Below are positions 35,980 to 44,885 of a DNA stretch of 64,000 bases, in pieces. Both the position numbers and the translations under genes were made by a program. This DNA comes from Halobacteroides halobius DSM 5150 (lineage in GTDB: Bacteria; Bacillota; Halanaerobiia; Halobacteroidales; Halobacteroidaceae). The stretch is taken from contig NC_019978.1 in NCBI RefSeq assembly GCF_000328625.1, positions 496,001-560,000 of the forward strand, written 5' to 3'. The first letter of the stretch is position 1. Each line of letters begins with the position of its first letter. The notes beneath the pieces were generated by a model. That model was not told the origin of the DNA. It saw only the letters and a program-made list of their open reading frames with translations, and ran no database searches.

Positions 35980-36618
35980 ATGGAAATTAATATTTGGAGC
36001 AAAAGAAACTTCAAAAAGAGAATCGGATGGTTTTTAGTCTTAATGGTTTGGGTAGGGATGGTTACTTCAGTAATTGTCAATCGCACCCCAGATGTTAGTG
36101 ATCATATAGCTAAAGTTTCATCTCAAGAGGGGTATGTAAAAATAGAGACTGAAAGTGTAAATAAACAAAAAGATAACTCTTTAAAAGTAGAAAAAAAATT
36201 ACAAGATATTCAGATGAAATCTATAGATGTAGCTAAAGCAAAAAAAGAGGCTAAAAAAAGTGATAAAAATTTCTTTGTAGATTATAGAGTTAAACGTGAT
36301 CAATCACGTAGTGAACAAATTAGTTTATTAAGAGAGATGATTAATAATCCTAATTCTAGCAAGGAATTAAAAAATAAAGCTCAGAAACTATTATTAGAAA
36401 TAACTAATAATATGGAACAAGAGATGGAGATTGAAAGTTTAATTCGAGCTAGAGGATATAAAGATGGGATTGCCTTTATTCATGAAAATTCTGTGGAGAT
36501 AATTATAGCTACTACAGGTTTAAAAAGAGATGATGTGGCTAAAATTGGGAATATAGTAGCAAATAGTACAGGGATTGACTTAAGAAATATTACTATTATT
36601 GAGAAGAAACCTGAATGA
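35980..36618 (+). CDS. spoIIIAH: Stage III sporulation protein SpoIIIAH
   Basis: 212 aa with one membrane helix (about residues 13-29), a charged linker and a YscJ-like domain (SRSEQISLLREMINNP, ARGYKDGIAFIHENSVEIII). It binds SpoIIQ across the forespore membranes in B. subtilis. Last gene of the operon. Confidence 0.94.
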   Translation: MEINIWSKRNFKKRIGWFLVLMVWVGMVTSVIVNRTPDVSDHIAKVSSQEGYVKIETESVNKQKDNSLKVEKKLQDIQMKSIDVAKAKKEAKKSDKNFFVDYRVKRDQSRSEQISLLREMINNPNSSKELKNKAQKLLLEITNNMEQEMEIESLIRARGYKDGIAFIHENSVEIIIATTGLKRDDVAKIGNIVANSTGIDLRNITIIEKKPE

Positions 36619-36619
36619 A

Positions 36620-36648
36620 TTGACAAAATATTAATAAAAAGATATAAT
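36620..36648 (+). promoter_or_regulatory. Perfect-consensus promoter upstream of a terminator
   Basis: TTGACA and TATAAT with exactly 17 bases between them. It begins two bases after the spoIIIAH stop codon, and a strong terminator follows only about 20 bases after the -10. It would make an RNA of roughly 50 nt, or feed the carboxylase operon by read-through. Confidence 0.7.
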
Positions 36649-36669
36649 TATAAAGTACATTACTTACTA

Positions 36670-36706
36670 CTCAGGTTAAAATATTCGTAACCTGAGTTTT
36701 TTTATT
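36670..36706 (+). terminator. Rho-independent terminator after spoIIIAH
   Basis: Perfect 10-bp stem ACTCAGGTTA/TAACCTGAGT with a 9-base loop, then TTTTTTT. It terminates spoIIIA and any transcript from the promoter at 36620. Confidence 0.9.
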
Positions 36707-36848
36707 AACGGTTAAAAGTTAAAAAAATTCAAATAAAAGCTTTATATATGGTCAAAAATATGATAAAAAATAAAAAAGGAATTATTTTTAGTAAAGGAAT
36801 TTATGATTAGGCATAGAATAATAAAAGAGGAGCGTAGGAGGGAGCAGT

Positions 36849-38759
36849 ATGAGTAATAATAAGAAGGTAGGAATTACAGATACAACTTTAAGGGATGCTC
36901 ACCAATCTTTGTGGGCTACCAGGATGAGAACTGAAGATATGTTACCAATAGTTGGAAAAATGGATCAAGTAGGCTACCATGCTATGGAGGTATGGGGAGG
37001 AGCAACCTTTGATGTTTGTATGCGTTATTTAGATGAAGATCCTTGGGAAAGGTTGCAGTTATTAGATAGTTATATTACTAATACTCCATTACAGATGTTA
37101 TTAAGAGCACAGAATGTAGTTGGATATAAACACTATCCAGATGATGTAGTGAGAAAATTTGTTCATAAAGCAGCTGAGAATGGAATAGATAGATTTAGAA
37201 TTTTTGATGCTTTAAATGATGTTAGAAATATGAAGACAGCAATTGAAGCAGTTAAAGAAACTGGAAAGCATATTCAAGCTACAGTTGTATATACTATTAG
37301 TCCAGTGCATACTATAGAGCATTATATAGAGACTGCTGTGACTTTACAAGAGATGGGAGCTCATTCACTATGTATTAAAGATATGGCAGGGTTATTAAAA
37401 CCATATCGAGCTTATGAATTAGTATCTGCTCTTAAAGAGAAGATTGATATTCCAATTGAGTTACACAGTCATTATATTGGTGGAATGGCTATTTCAACTT
37501 ACCTTAAGGGAGTTGAGGCAGGGGCTGATGTAATTGATACAGCAACAGCTTCTTTAGCTTTTGGTTCATCTCAACCTCCAGTAGAGACTATGAATGCTAT
37601 CTGGCAAGATACAGATTTTCATGTTAATTTAGATTTTGATTTATTATTTGATATAGATAGTTATTTTGAAAGAGTAAGGAGAAAGAGAGGATTTAGTCGT
37701 GGTGTTACTAAAATTACTGATATGCAGACTTTTGCCCATCAGGTACCCGGAGGAATGATTTCTAATTTAGTTTCACAACTTGAAAAGCAAGAAGCTTTAG
37801 ATCAGATCCATGATGTATTAAAAGAGATTCCCCGGGTAAGAAAAGATTTAGGTTACCCACCATTAGTAACGCCAACTAGTCAGATTGTAGGAACTCAGGC
37901 AGTATTTAATGTATTATTAGGTGAAAGATATAAAGTTATTCCTGACGAAGTTAAATCTTATATTAAAGGTTACTATGGCCAACCTCCAGCTGAGATAAAT
38001 CCAGAGATACAAAAGAAGGCAATTGGAGAGGAAGAGCCAATTACTTGTCGACCTGCTGATTTATTAGAGTCGACTTTGGATAATATAAAAGATGAAGTGG
38101 AACAATATGTAGAAAAAGAGGAAGATTATTTATCATATGCTTTATTTCCTCAAGTAGGATTGAAGTTTTTAAAGCAAAGAAAGAAAAATAGAGATATCTT
38201 TGGGGAAGAAGAACCTGAAGTAAATGAGGAAATAACTAATCAAGAAATTATTTCTAGGGAGGCACAAGAAGATATGGATCTTAAAGACATTAAAGAATTA
38301 GTAGGGATGTTAGATGAAACTGAGATTTCTGAAATCAATTTAGAGAGTGATGGAACAAAGGTAAGTATTAAAAAAGGAGGGCAAGTTGTAACTCAGACTG
38401 CTGAGGTTAAAGAAGTGACAAAGGCTCAAGCACCTGCTAAAAAAGAAGTAGTTAAATCTAAGCCAGCAACTTCAGAAGATGAAGCTAAGGCAGAAGTTAC
38501 AACTGAAAAACAAGTAGACGGAGAAGAGATTGAAGCTCCAATGGTGGGAACTTTTTATCGTTGTCCATCTCCAGATGCTGATGCATTTGTTGAAGTAGGG
38601 GATGTTGTAGAAGAAGGAGATACGATTTGTATTATTGAAGCAATGAAGTTAATGAATGAGATTGAAGCAGAATACAAATGCAAGATTGTTGATATTTTAG
38701 TTGATGATGCAGCAGCAATTGAGTATGGTCAACCATTATTCTTAGTAGAAAGATTGTAA
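36849..38759 (+). CDS. Carboxyltransferase (PycB/OadA-type) fused to an AccB-type biotin carrier
   Basis: 636 aa. Residues about 1-450 are a pyruvate/oxaloacetate/methylmalonyl carboxyltransferase ([33 protein letters not shown] and the metal pair in [11 protein letters not shown]). After a linker comes an AccB-like start ([19 protein letters not shown]), an Ala/Lys-rich hinge, and a biotinyl domain with the biotin Lys in EAMKLMNE. The AccB part is of the acetyl-CoA carboxylase type, not the usual OadA tail. With the next gene (accC) it should form a biotin carboxylase system, most simply pyruvate carboxylase. Confidence 0.88.
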   Translation: MSNNKKVGITDTTLRDAHQSLWATRMRTEDMLPIVGKMDQVGYHAMEVWGGATFDVCMRYLDEDPWERLQLLDSYITNTPLQMLLRAQNVVGYKHYPDDVVRKFVHKAAENGIDRFRIFDALNDVRNMKTAIEAVKETGKHIQATVVYTISPVHTIEHYIETAVTLQEMGAHSLCIKDMAGLLKPYRAYELVSALKEKIDIPIELHSHYIGGMAISTYLKGVEAGADVIDTATASLAFGSSQPPVETMNAIWQDTDFHVNLDFDLLFDIDSYFERVRRKRGFSRGVTKITDMQTFAHQVPGGMISNLVSQLEKQEALDQIHDVLKEIPRVRKDLGYPPLVTPTSQIVGTQAVFNVLLGERYKVIPDEVKSYIKGYYGQPPAEINPEIQKKAIGEEEPITCRPADLLESTLDNIKDEVEQYVEKEEDYLSYALFPQVGLKFLKQRKKNRDIFGEEEPEVNEEITNQEIISREAQEDMDLKDIKELVGMLDETEISEINLESDGTKVSIKKGGQVVTQTAEVKEVTKAQAPAKKEVVKSKPATSEDEAKAEVTTEKQVDGEEIEAPMVGTFYRCPSPDADAFVEVGDVVEEGDTICIIEAMKLMNEIEAEYKCKIVDILVDDAAAIEYGQPLFLVERL

Positions 38760-38817
38760 TAACTAAAAAATATAAAATAGCGTTTATAAAGAAGACTCTG
38801 AAAGGTGTAGTGATAGA

Positions 38818-40167
38818 ATGTTCAATAAGGTGTTGGTAGCTAATCGAGGTGAGATTGCAGTACGAATTATTAGGGCTTGTAGAGATTTAGGTATTAAGTC
38901 AGTTGCTGTTTATTCAGAAGCTGATGAGGATGCTTTGCACGTTAGATATGCTGATGAGGCTTATTGTATTGGCCCAGCTCCTTCTAACGAAAGTTATCTT
39001 GACATTCCTAGCTTAATTAGTGTAGCAGAGATAGCTAATGTAGATGCTATTCATCCAGGGTATGGTTTTTTATCTGAAAATGCTCATTTTGCAGAAGTAT
39101 GTGAAGATTGTGGCTTTAAGTTTATTGGCCCAAGAGCTGAAGCAATTGAGAAGATGGGTGATAAAGCAGTTGCGCGAGAAACAATGATTGAGGCTGGGGT
39201 TCCTGTAGTACCAGGAACTGAAGGAACACTAAGTGGAACCGAAGAAGCTGTTGAGTTAGCTGAAGAGATGGGTTATCCAGTTATTGTAAAAGCTTCCTTT
39301 GGTGGAGGCGGAAGAGGAATGAGAATTGCTCACAATAAAGAAGAAGTAGAGAGTGCAGTTCAAACTGCTAGTTCAGAAGCAGAAGCAGCTTTCGGTAATG
39401 CTGAAGTCTACTTAGAAAAGTATGTAGAGAATCCAAGACATATTGAGTTTCAGATTTTAGCTGATGAACATGGTAATGTTGTTCATTTAGGTGAGCGTGA
39501 TTGCTCTATTCAAAGAAGACATCAGAAATTAATTGAAGAGGCTCCTTCTCCAGCAATTGATGCTAAATTAAGAGAAGAGATGGGCCAAGCTGCAATTAAA
39601 GCTGCTGAAGGTGTTGACTATTTTAATGCTGGTACAGTAGAAATGTTATTAGATAAAGATGATAATTTTTATTTCATTGAGATGAATACTAGAATTCAGG
39701 TAGAACATCCAGTTACTGAGTGGATAACAGGAATAGATATAGTTAGTGAACAAATTAGAATTGCAGCTGGGGAAGAATTAGGATATACTCAAGAAGATAT
39801 TGAGTTTAATGGTTCTGCAATTGAGTGTAGAATTAATGCTGAAGATCCAGAAAAAGACTTTAGACCTTCTCCAGGAAGAATTGAAAATTATATTATACCT
39901 GGTGGTTTTGGGGTTAGGATAGATAGTGCTGCTTTTCCTAAGTACATGATACCACCACATTATGATTCTATGGTAGCAAAATTGATTGTCTGGGGCGAAG
40001 ATAGAGAGGCATCACTTGAAAGAATGTTACGTTCGCTAAAGGAATTTGAAATTAGTGGAATTAAGACTACAATTCCTTTTCACCAAAAAGTGCTAAAGAA
40101 TGAAGAGTTTGCTGCTGGTAAATTTGATACTGGCTTTATTCCTAAACATTTTTCTAATGATGAGTAA
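38818..40167 (+). CDS. accC: Biotin carboxylase
   Basis: 449 aa ATP-grasp enzyme that carboxylates the biotin of its carrier. N-terminal [20 protein letters not shown]-grasp loop [31 protein letters not shown] and [14 protein letters not shown] are intact. It lies 58 bases after the fused carboxyltransferase-carrier gene. Whether it also serves acetyl-CoA carboxylase cannot be told from this window. Confidence 0.93.
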   Translation: MFNKVLVANRGEIAVRIIRACRDLGIKSVAVYSEADEDALHVRYADEAYCIGPAPSNESYLDIPSLISVAEIANVDAIHPGYGFLSENAHFAEVCEDCGFKFIGPRAEAIEKMGDKAVARETMIEAGVPVVPGTEGTLSGTEEAVELAEEMGYPVIVKASFGGGGRGMRIAHNKEEVESAVQTASSEAEAAFGNAEVYLEKYVENPRHIEFQILADEHGNVVHLGERDCSIQRRHQKLIEEAPSPAIDAKLREEMGQAAIKAAEGVDYFNAGTVEMLLDKDDNFYFIEMNTRIQVEHPVTEWITGIDIVSEQIRIAAGEELGYTQEDIEFNGSAIECRINAEDPEKDFRPSPGRIENYIIPGGFGVRIDSAAFPKYMIPPHYDSMVAKLIVWGEDREASLERMLRSLKEFEISGIKTTIPFHQKVLKNEEFAAGKFDTGFIPKHFSNDE

Positions 40168-40189
40168 GTCTAAATAAGGAGGTACCAAG

Positions 40190-40618
40190 ATGAAAGAAGA
40201 TGAAAATGGAATTGGTGCTATTAGAATTGCTAATGAGGTTGTAAGTATTATTGCTGGTTTAGCAGCTACTGAAGTTGAAGGAGTAGCTGGAATGAGCAGT
40301 GGTTTAGCTGGTGGAATTGCTGAAATGTTAGGACGAAAGAATTTATCTAAAGGTGTTGAAGTCGAAGTTGGAGAAACTGAGACAGCTATAGATTTGTATG
40401 TGATTATGCAATATGGAGTTGAAATTCCTGAAGTAGCATGGCAGATTCAGGATAATGTCAAGCAGGGGATTGAGACTATGACAGGTTTAGATGTTGTAGA
40501 GGTTAATGTTCATGTACAAGGGGTTAGCTTTCAAGATGAAGAAGAGGAAGAAGAAGTAATAGAAGAGCCTCAAGAAGAGCAACAACCAGAGGCTACTGAG
40601 CTACCTAGAGTAAGATAA
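40190..40618 (+). CDS. Asp23/Gls24-family envelope stress protein
   Basis: 142 aa. The Asp23 domain starts with IRIANEVVSIIAGLAATEVEGVAGM and includes VDLYVIMQYGVEIPEVAWQIQ. The C-terminal tail is strongly acidic (EEEEEEVIEEPQEEQ). In staphylococci Asp23 is held at the membrane by AmaP, whose homologue follows after the terminator. The role here is envelope stress by homology. Confidence 0.93.
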   Translation: MKEDENGIGAIRIANEVVSIIAGLAATEVEGVAGMSSGLAGGIAEMLGRKNLSKGVEVEVGETETAIDLYVIMQYGVEIPEVAWQIQDNVKQGIETMTGLDVVEVNVHVQGVSFQDEEEEEEVIEEPQEEQQPEATELPRVR

Positions 40619-40629
40619 CTATATTAGTT

Positions 40630-40668
40630 GAAAAGCTAACTCTTTTAGAGTTAGCTTTTCTTCTTTTT
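40630..40668 (+). terminator. Rho-independent terminator after Asp23
   Basis: Perfect 13-bp stem GAAAAGCTAACTC/GAGTTAGCTTTTC with a 5-base loop, then TTCTTTTT. Confidence 0.9.
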
Positions 40669-40773
40669 AAAAAAATTGACTTCAAATTACTTGTAATAAC
40701 TTTTCTGTATTGGTAAAACATACTCTTAATGCTAGATTTAAATTAATTCTCTGGAAGAGAAAGGAGAATATAG

Positions 40774-41310
40774 ATGCAATATTTAGATCGTTTTTTTGTA
40801 TTAGTGTTTACTTTATTATGGACTATAGTGTCTTTGCTAATGATGGGAATTTCTATTGGGTGGATTGATAGTTTATATTTAGTTGATTTAATCAATCAAG
40901 ATTTACAGTTGGTAGGTATAATAGGAGGAATTCTTTTTTTAATTTCCTTGCGTATATTACAATTATTTTTACCAGGGAAAGAAAAGGTTACTCAAACTGT
41001 TGTTGCTCAGGGTAAGTTAGGTACTATAAAAGTTAGCTTAGGAGCTATTAAGAAATTAGCTGAAGAAATAGTTAGGCAGGAAGTAAAAGTAACAGAGATT
41101 AAATCTAAGGTAGAGGTTACAGAACAAGGAGTAGATATATTGCTAGATTTGGCTATTGTTTCTAGAGCTAATATTGCAGAGTTAGGTGAGAAACTACAAG
41201 AGCAGATTAGAGAACAAGTTACTGCTTCTACAGGGGCAGAAGTAGACCAAGTAGAGATTTTAATTAATAAAGTTAGTCGACAAGAAAAGCCAAATAAAGG
41301 ATTAGATTAA
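40774..41310 (+). CDS. amaP: AmaP, membrane anchor of Asp23
   Basis: 178 aa with two N-terminal membrane helices (FFVLVFTLLWTIVSLLMMG and LVGIIGGILFLISLRILQL) and a soluble Asp23-like domain (TIKVSLGAIKKLAEEIVRQE...). This is the AmaP arrangement. GAAAGGAG precedes the ATG. It is 17 bases from the DUF2273 gene; together with the upstream Asp23 gene they form the usual trio. Confidence 0.88.
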   Translation: MQYLDRFFVLVFTLLWTIVSLLMMGISIGWIDSLYLVDLINQDLQLVGIIGGILFLISLRILQLFLPGKEKVTQTVVAQGKLGTIKVSLGAIKKLAEEIVRQEVKVTEIKSKVEVTEQGVDILLDLAIVSRANIAELGEKLQEQIREQVTASTGAEVDQVEILINKVSRQEKPNKGLD

Positions 41311-41326
41311 AAAAGAGGTGTTAAAG

Positions 41327-41560
41327 ATGGCCAAATTTGATGATTTAGATCAGTTATTGGCCTTGTTGGATGATTATAAAGGAAGAACTTTAGGGATGCT
41401 AATAGGGTTATTTGCTGCTCTATTAATTATTAGTTTGGGCGTAATCCCAGCAATTTTTATTATGATGTGTATGGCAATTGGTTATTATTTTGGTGCTCGC
41501 TATGATAATCGTAAGGATTTTAAGGATGTAATAGATAAGATATTTCCACCCCAAGAATAG
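41327..41560 (+). CDS. DUF2273 small membrane protein
   Basis: 77 aa with two membrane helices (TLGMLIGLFAALLIISLG and IPAIFIMMCMAIGYYFG) and the family end YDNRKDFKDVIDKIFPP. Commonly encoded with Asp23 and AmaP, as here. The ATG at 41327 is chosen because AGAGGTG then has the right spacing; a GTG at 41318 is open but is part of that site. Confidence 0.9.
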   Translation: MAKFDDLDQLLALLDDYKGRTLGMLIGLFAALLIISLGVIPAIFIMMCMAIGYYFGARYDNRKDFKDVIDKIFPPQE

Positions 41561-41634
41561 ATATAAAGTAATTAATAAAGAATAATTATTAAATAATAAA
41601 TAGTAGTAATCATTTTATACGAGGAGGGGTTAAT

Positions 41635-42063
41635 ATGGTACAAGCTATAACTAGACGTCAAGCCAGAGAGGTTGCAGTTCAGTTTCTATATCAAGTAGAT
41701 ATCAATAAGGCAGGATTAGTGAGTAATTTAGATACACTACATGAAGAACGTCCCGAATTAGATCTACGAGGTAGTTTTTTATCGGATATAATTGAAGGGA
41801 CATACCATAAAAAGCATGAATTAGATCAACTAGTTGATGATAATATATCTAATTGGAAGATGGAAAGAATGGGTAAGGTAGAGCGCAATATTATTAGGTT
41901 GGCTTTATATGAAATGTTATACGAAGAAGAGATCCCAACAGCAGTATCAATTGATGAAGCAATTGAGTTAGCTAAAAGTTTTAGTGATCAAAAAGCAGCT
42001 AAATTTGTTAATGGAATATTAGGAAAATTAGCTAAGAAGTTAGACTTAAAAGAGGAGGAGTAA
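41635..42063 (+). CDS. nusB: Transcription antitermination factor NusB
   Basis: 142 aa all-helical RNA-binding protein acting in rRNA antitermination with NusE. RRQAREVAVQFLYQVD at the N-terminus and ERNIIRLALYEMLYEEEIPTA, SIDEAIELAKSFS and KFVNGILGKLA at the C-terminus. GGAGGGG precedes the ATG. Confidence 0.95.
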   Translation: MVQAITRRQAREVAVQFLYQVDINKAGLVSNLDTLHEERPELDLRGSFLSDIIEGTYHKKHELDQLVDDNISNWKMERMGKVERNIIRLALYEMLYEEEIPTAVSIDEAIELAKSFSDQKAAKFVNGILGKLAKKLDLKEEE

Positions 42064-42069
42064 GAGATA

Positions 42070-43005
42070 TTGATTCTAGGGATTGATACTAGTAATTATA
42101 CTACTGCTGCTGCTATTATGGATTCTTCTGGGAAGTTAATAACTCAAACTAGAAAATTACTTACGGTAAAAGAAGGTCAACGAGGTTTGCGTCAAGCGGA
42201 AGCAGTTTTTCAGCATGTTAATCAGTTACCTGAAATATTAGAGGAAGTAATAGGTCAAAATAAGCTAACTAAAATAGTAGTTAGTACTCGACCACGTCCG
42301 AAAAAAGACTCTTATATGCCTGTTTTTAGAGTAGGAGAAGGACAGGCCAAAACTTTAGCTAAAGTGTTAGATATTCCATTAGTTGAGGTTTCTCATCAAG
42401 AAGGTCACTTAATGGCTGGTATTTGGTCTTCTAATTTAGATGTAGACGAATTTTTAGCTGTACATATTTCCGGAGGTACTACTGAATTATTAAAGGTAAC
42501 TAAGGCCCAAAGAAAACCTAGTTTTGAAATAGAAAGATTAGGCGGTAGTCAAGATTTACATGCGGGCCAATTTATTGATCGGGTAGGAGTTAAGTTAGGA
42601 CTATCTTTCCCAGCAGGGCCAAGTTTAGAAGAGTTAGCTACAGAAGGAGAGTTAGAAGCTGTAACTATTCCTTCCTCAGTGGATGGTTATCAGATTAGCT
42701 TTTCGGGGCCAAGTTCAGCAGCTATGAGATTAATTGAACAAGGAAAGGATAAATCAGATATTGCTCTGGCAGTTCAACAAGCAGTTGCTAATAGTTTAGA
42801 AAAGGTATTAAAAAAGGCAATGCAAGAAGAAAAATTAAGAGATATTTTACTTGTTGGGGGAGTAGCTGCCAATCAATATATTAGAGCTAGATTACAAAAA
42901 AGATTAGAACATAGAGCAGTAGGAGCCAATTTATATTTTGCGGATCCTAGATGGAGTAGTGATAGCGCTGTAGGAGTAGCAGGTATGGGAGTGGAAGATA
43001 GATAA
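42070..43005 (+). CDS. Kae1/TsaD-family paralogue (former O-sialoglycoprotein endopeptidase family)
   Basis: 311 aa ASKHA-fold protein. ILGIDTSNYTTAAA as phosphate-1, the metal motif HQEGH, HISGGTTELL as phosphate-2 and LVGGVAANQYIRARLQ. It is shorter and more divergent than true TsaD, which makes the t6A37 tRNA modification; it is the extra paralogue found in many clostridia next to nusB or xseA. TTG start after GGAGGAG. Substrate unknown. Confidence 0.85.
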   Translation: MILGIDTSNYTTAAAIMDSSGKLITQTRKLLTVKEGQRGLRQAEAVFQHVNQLPEILEEVIGQNKLTKIVVSTRPRPKKDSYMPVFRVGEGQAKTLAKVLDIPLVEVSHQEGHLMAGIWSSNLDVDEFLAVHISGGTTELLKVTKAQRKPSFEIERLGGSQDLHAGQFIDRVGVKLGLSFPAGPSLEELATEGELEAVTIPSSVDGYQISFSGPSSAAMRLIEQGKDKSDIALAVQQAVANSLEKVLKKAMQEEKLRDILLVGGVAANQYIRARLQKRLEHRAVGANLYFADPRWSSDSAVGVAGMGVEDR

Positions 43006-43031
43006 ATAAGAATTTTTAAATACGAAGATTA

Positions 43032-43063
43032 GAACACGGGAATCCGTGTTCTCTTTATTTTTT
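43032..43063 (+). terminator. Rho-independent terminator after the Kae1-like gene
   Basis: Eight-bp stem GAACACGG/CCGTGTTC with a 4-base loop, then TCTTTATTTTTT. Confidence 0.85.
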
Positions 43064-43091
43064 GCTATTAGATTTTTATATCAGGATCATA

Positions 43092-43120
43092 TTGACGAAG
43101 ATTAAAATAATTGTTATAAT
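43092..43120 (+). promoter_or_regulatory. Sigma-A promoter of the alcohol dehydrogenase gene
   Basis: TTGACG and TATAAT separated by 17 bases, 45 bases upstream of the start codon, with an inverted repeat at the expected transcription start. Confidence 0.75.
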
Positions 43121-43139
43121 TTTAACAAAAGCGTTAAAA
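43120..43139. promoter_or_regulatory. Candidate operator of the alcohol dehydrogenase gene
   Basis: Inverted repeat TTTTAAC-n6-GTTAAAA overlapping the transcription start. A redox regulator such as Rex is a natural candidate for an NADH-using dehydrogenase, but the half-sites are not arranged like the Rex consensus TTGTTAA-n4-TTAACAA, so the regulator is left open. Confidence 0.45.
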
Positions 43140-43164
43140 AATTCACAAGTAGGTGTTAGTAAAT

Positions 43165-44322
43165 ATGAAATCATTTATGATTCCTCGTGATGTTGAATTT
43201 GGTGAAAAGACATTAAGTTACTTAAGTGAGTTAGATGGAGAACGAGCTATTTTAGTGACAGGTGGTAGTTCTATGAAACGATTTGGTTTCTTAGACCAAG
43301 CCCAAGATTATTTAAAGGAAGCTGGAATTGAATCTCGAGTAGTTGATGGAGTAGAACCTAATCCATCAGTTAAGACAGTACTAAAAGGTAAAAGAGCAAT
43401 GCTTGATTTTGAGCCTGATTGGGTGATTGCCATTGGTGGTGGATCAGCTTTAGATGCAGCTAAGATTATGTGGTGTTTTTATGAACATCCTGAACTTGAG
43501 TTTAAAGATATTATTGAAGTAGGGTCTATGCCTGAACTTAGAAATAAAGCTAAGTTTGTGGCTATTCCTTCAACTAGTGGTACTGCTTCTGAAATTACGG
43601 CTTTTTCTGTGATTACTGATACTGATGAGAAGATTAAGTATCCGATTGTATCTTCTGAAATCATTCCTGATATTGCAATTGTTGACCCTGAGATACCAGC
43701 AACTATGCCGTCTCATATTACTGCTAATACTGGGATGGATGTATTGGCCCATGCTGTTGAGGCTTTTGTTTCTACAGGAGCTAGTGATTATACTGATTCT
43801 TTAGCTTTAAAAGCTATTCAATTAGTTTTTGATTACTTACCTAAGGCTTTTGAAGATGGTGATAATATGAAGGCGAGAGAAAAGATGCATAATGCTTCTA
43901 CAATGGCAGGAATGGCTTTTTCTAATTCTTCTTTAGGGATCGTACATAGCTTGGCCCATAAGATTGGAGGAGAGTTACATATAACACATGGGTTAGCTAA
44001 TGCTATCCTAATGCCTTATGTAATTGAGTTTAATTATGAAGCTGCTGAGGAGAAGTTTAAAATAGCGGAAGCTACACTAGGTGTAGATGACTTAGCAGCT
44101 GCTATTAGAGATTTAAATCAGGCATTAAATATTCCTAGTTCCTTTAGTGAGATTGACTGGATGGACTTTACTGAAGAAGATTTTGAGGGAGTATTAGATA
44201 GAATGGCTGCTAATGCTAAAGATGACCCATGTACTGTAACTAATCCAAAAGAGCCTACAGTTGAAGATATGAGGGAGATTTATAAAAAGGCTTTTTATGG
44301 TGCTGAGGCAGATTTAGATTAA
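43165..44322 (+). CDS. Iron-containing alcohol dehydrogenase
   Basis: 385 aa type III dehydrogenase, NAD(P)-dependent. The cofactor loop is AIGGGSALDAAK. PSTSGTASEITAFSV and the metal region MAFSNSSLGIVHSLAHKIGGELHITHGLANAI carry the Asp/His ligands of this family. The ATG at 43165 gives AGGTG a 9-base spacing; the in-frame GTG at 43153 lies in that site. Likely reduces an aldehyde (ethanol or butanol fermentation); exact substrate unknown. Confidence 0.92.
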   Translation: MKSFMIPRDVEFGEKTLSYLSELDGERAILVTGGSSMKRFGFLDQAQDYLKEAGIESRVVDGVEPNPSVKTVLKGKRAMLDFEPDWVIAIGGGSALDAAKIMWCFYEHPELEFKDIIEVGSMPELRNKAKFVAIPSTSGTASEITAFSVITDTDEKIKYPIVSSEIIPDIAIVDPEIPATMPSHITANTGMDVLAHAVEAFVSTGASDYTDSLALKAIQLVFDYLPKAFEDGDNMKAREKMHNASTMAGMAFSNSSLGIVHSLAHKIGGELHITHGLANAILMPYVIEFNYEAAEEKFKIAEATLGVDDLAAAIRDLNQALNIPSSFSEIDWMDFTEEDFEGVLDRMAANAKDDPCTVTNPKEPTVEDMREIYKKAFYGAEADLD

Positions 44323-44349
44323 GTAAGTTAAATAATAAAGTTTTAGAAG

Positions 44350-44384
44350 ACAGGGCCAATTTTAATGGTCCTGTTAGTTTTTTT
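44350..44384 (+). terminator. Rho-independent terminator after the alcohol dehydrogenase
   Basis: Stem ACAGGGCCA/TGGTCCTGT (one G-U pair) with a 7-base loop, then TAGTTTTTTT. The stem contains the heptamer GGGCCAA. Confidence 0.82.
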
Positions 44385-44444
44385 GCTTGCTTTTAGAAGT
44401 AGTCTTGATATAATTATGAGTAACTATATAGAATTTAAAGGTTA

Positions 44445-44845
44445 ATTGATATATAGTGGCACTTCTCACTGAGGCATTGTGTGGCTTTTTCCTTAAATAG
44501 TTTTTGTTCATTTCATTCCAGGTAAAATGAGATAAACCAAATCATGGATTTGCTTATTCATATCTATTTTACCTTTCATTCAAAGTATATGAACAAAAAC
44601 TATAAGACAGTCCAAAAGCCCCACAATACCTTTAATAATTGCTGGAGAGGGTTTCGCAACGACTTATAAATTTTTCATTAATGAGTCTTAGTGAACTGGA
44701 ATAAAAATAAGGTTTGGGTTAGCTAATCACCTGTTTTTGATTAGCTTAACCTTATTTTTATGGAAGTAAGCTTAGACGAGTTTTGAGAAATTTATCTAGT
44801 GAGAAATCCTCTCTCAGCAATCTAAAAGTTAAACTATATATCAAT
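44445..44845 (-). mobile_element. 400-bp structured non-autonomous element, copy B (inverted)
   Basis: Bounded by perfect 13-bp inverted repeats ATTGATATATAGT and ACTATATATCAAT. Read on the minus strand it matches copy A (13958-14357) at all but about 15-20 positions by eye. Several differences fall in hairpin loops while the stems are kept (for example CAAATCTATGATTTG against CAAATCCATGATTTG). No ORF. It separates the alcohol dehydrogenase terminator from nfnA, 40 bases before the latter, so it may influence nfnAB expression. Confidence 0.82.
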
Positions 44846-44885
44846 AGTAAATAATTATAAAATAAGTATTGAGGAGGGACATAAG

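Noticed and set aside
43120-43139. Rex or CcpA site at the alcohol dehydrogenase promoter
   Set aside because: The inverted repeat is real, but neither the Rex (TTGTTAA-n4-TTAACAA) nor the cre consensus fits well, so no regulator is named.
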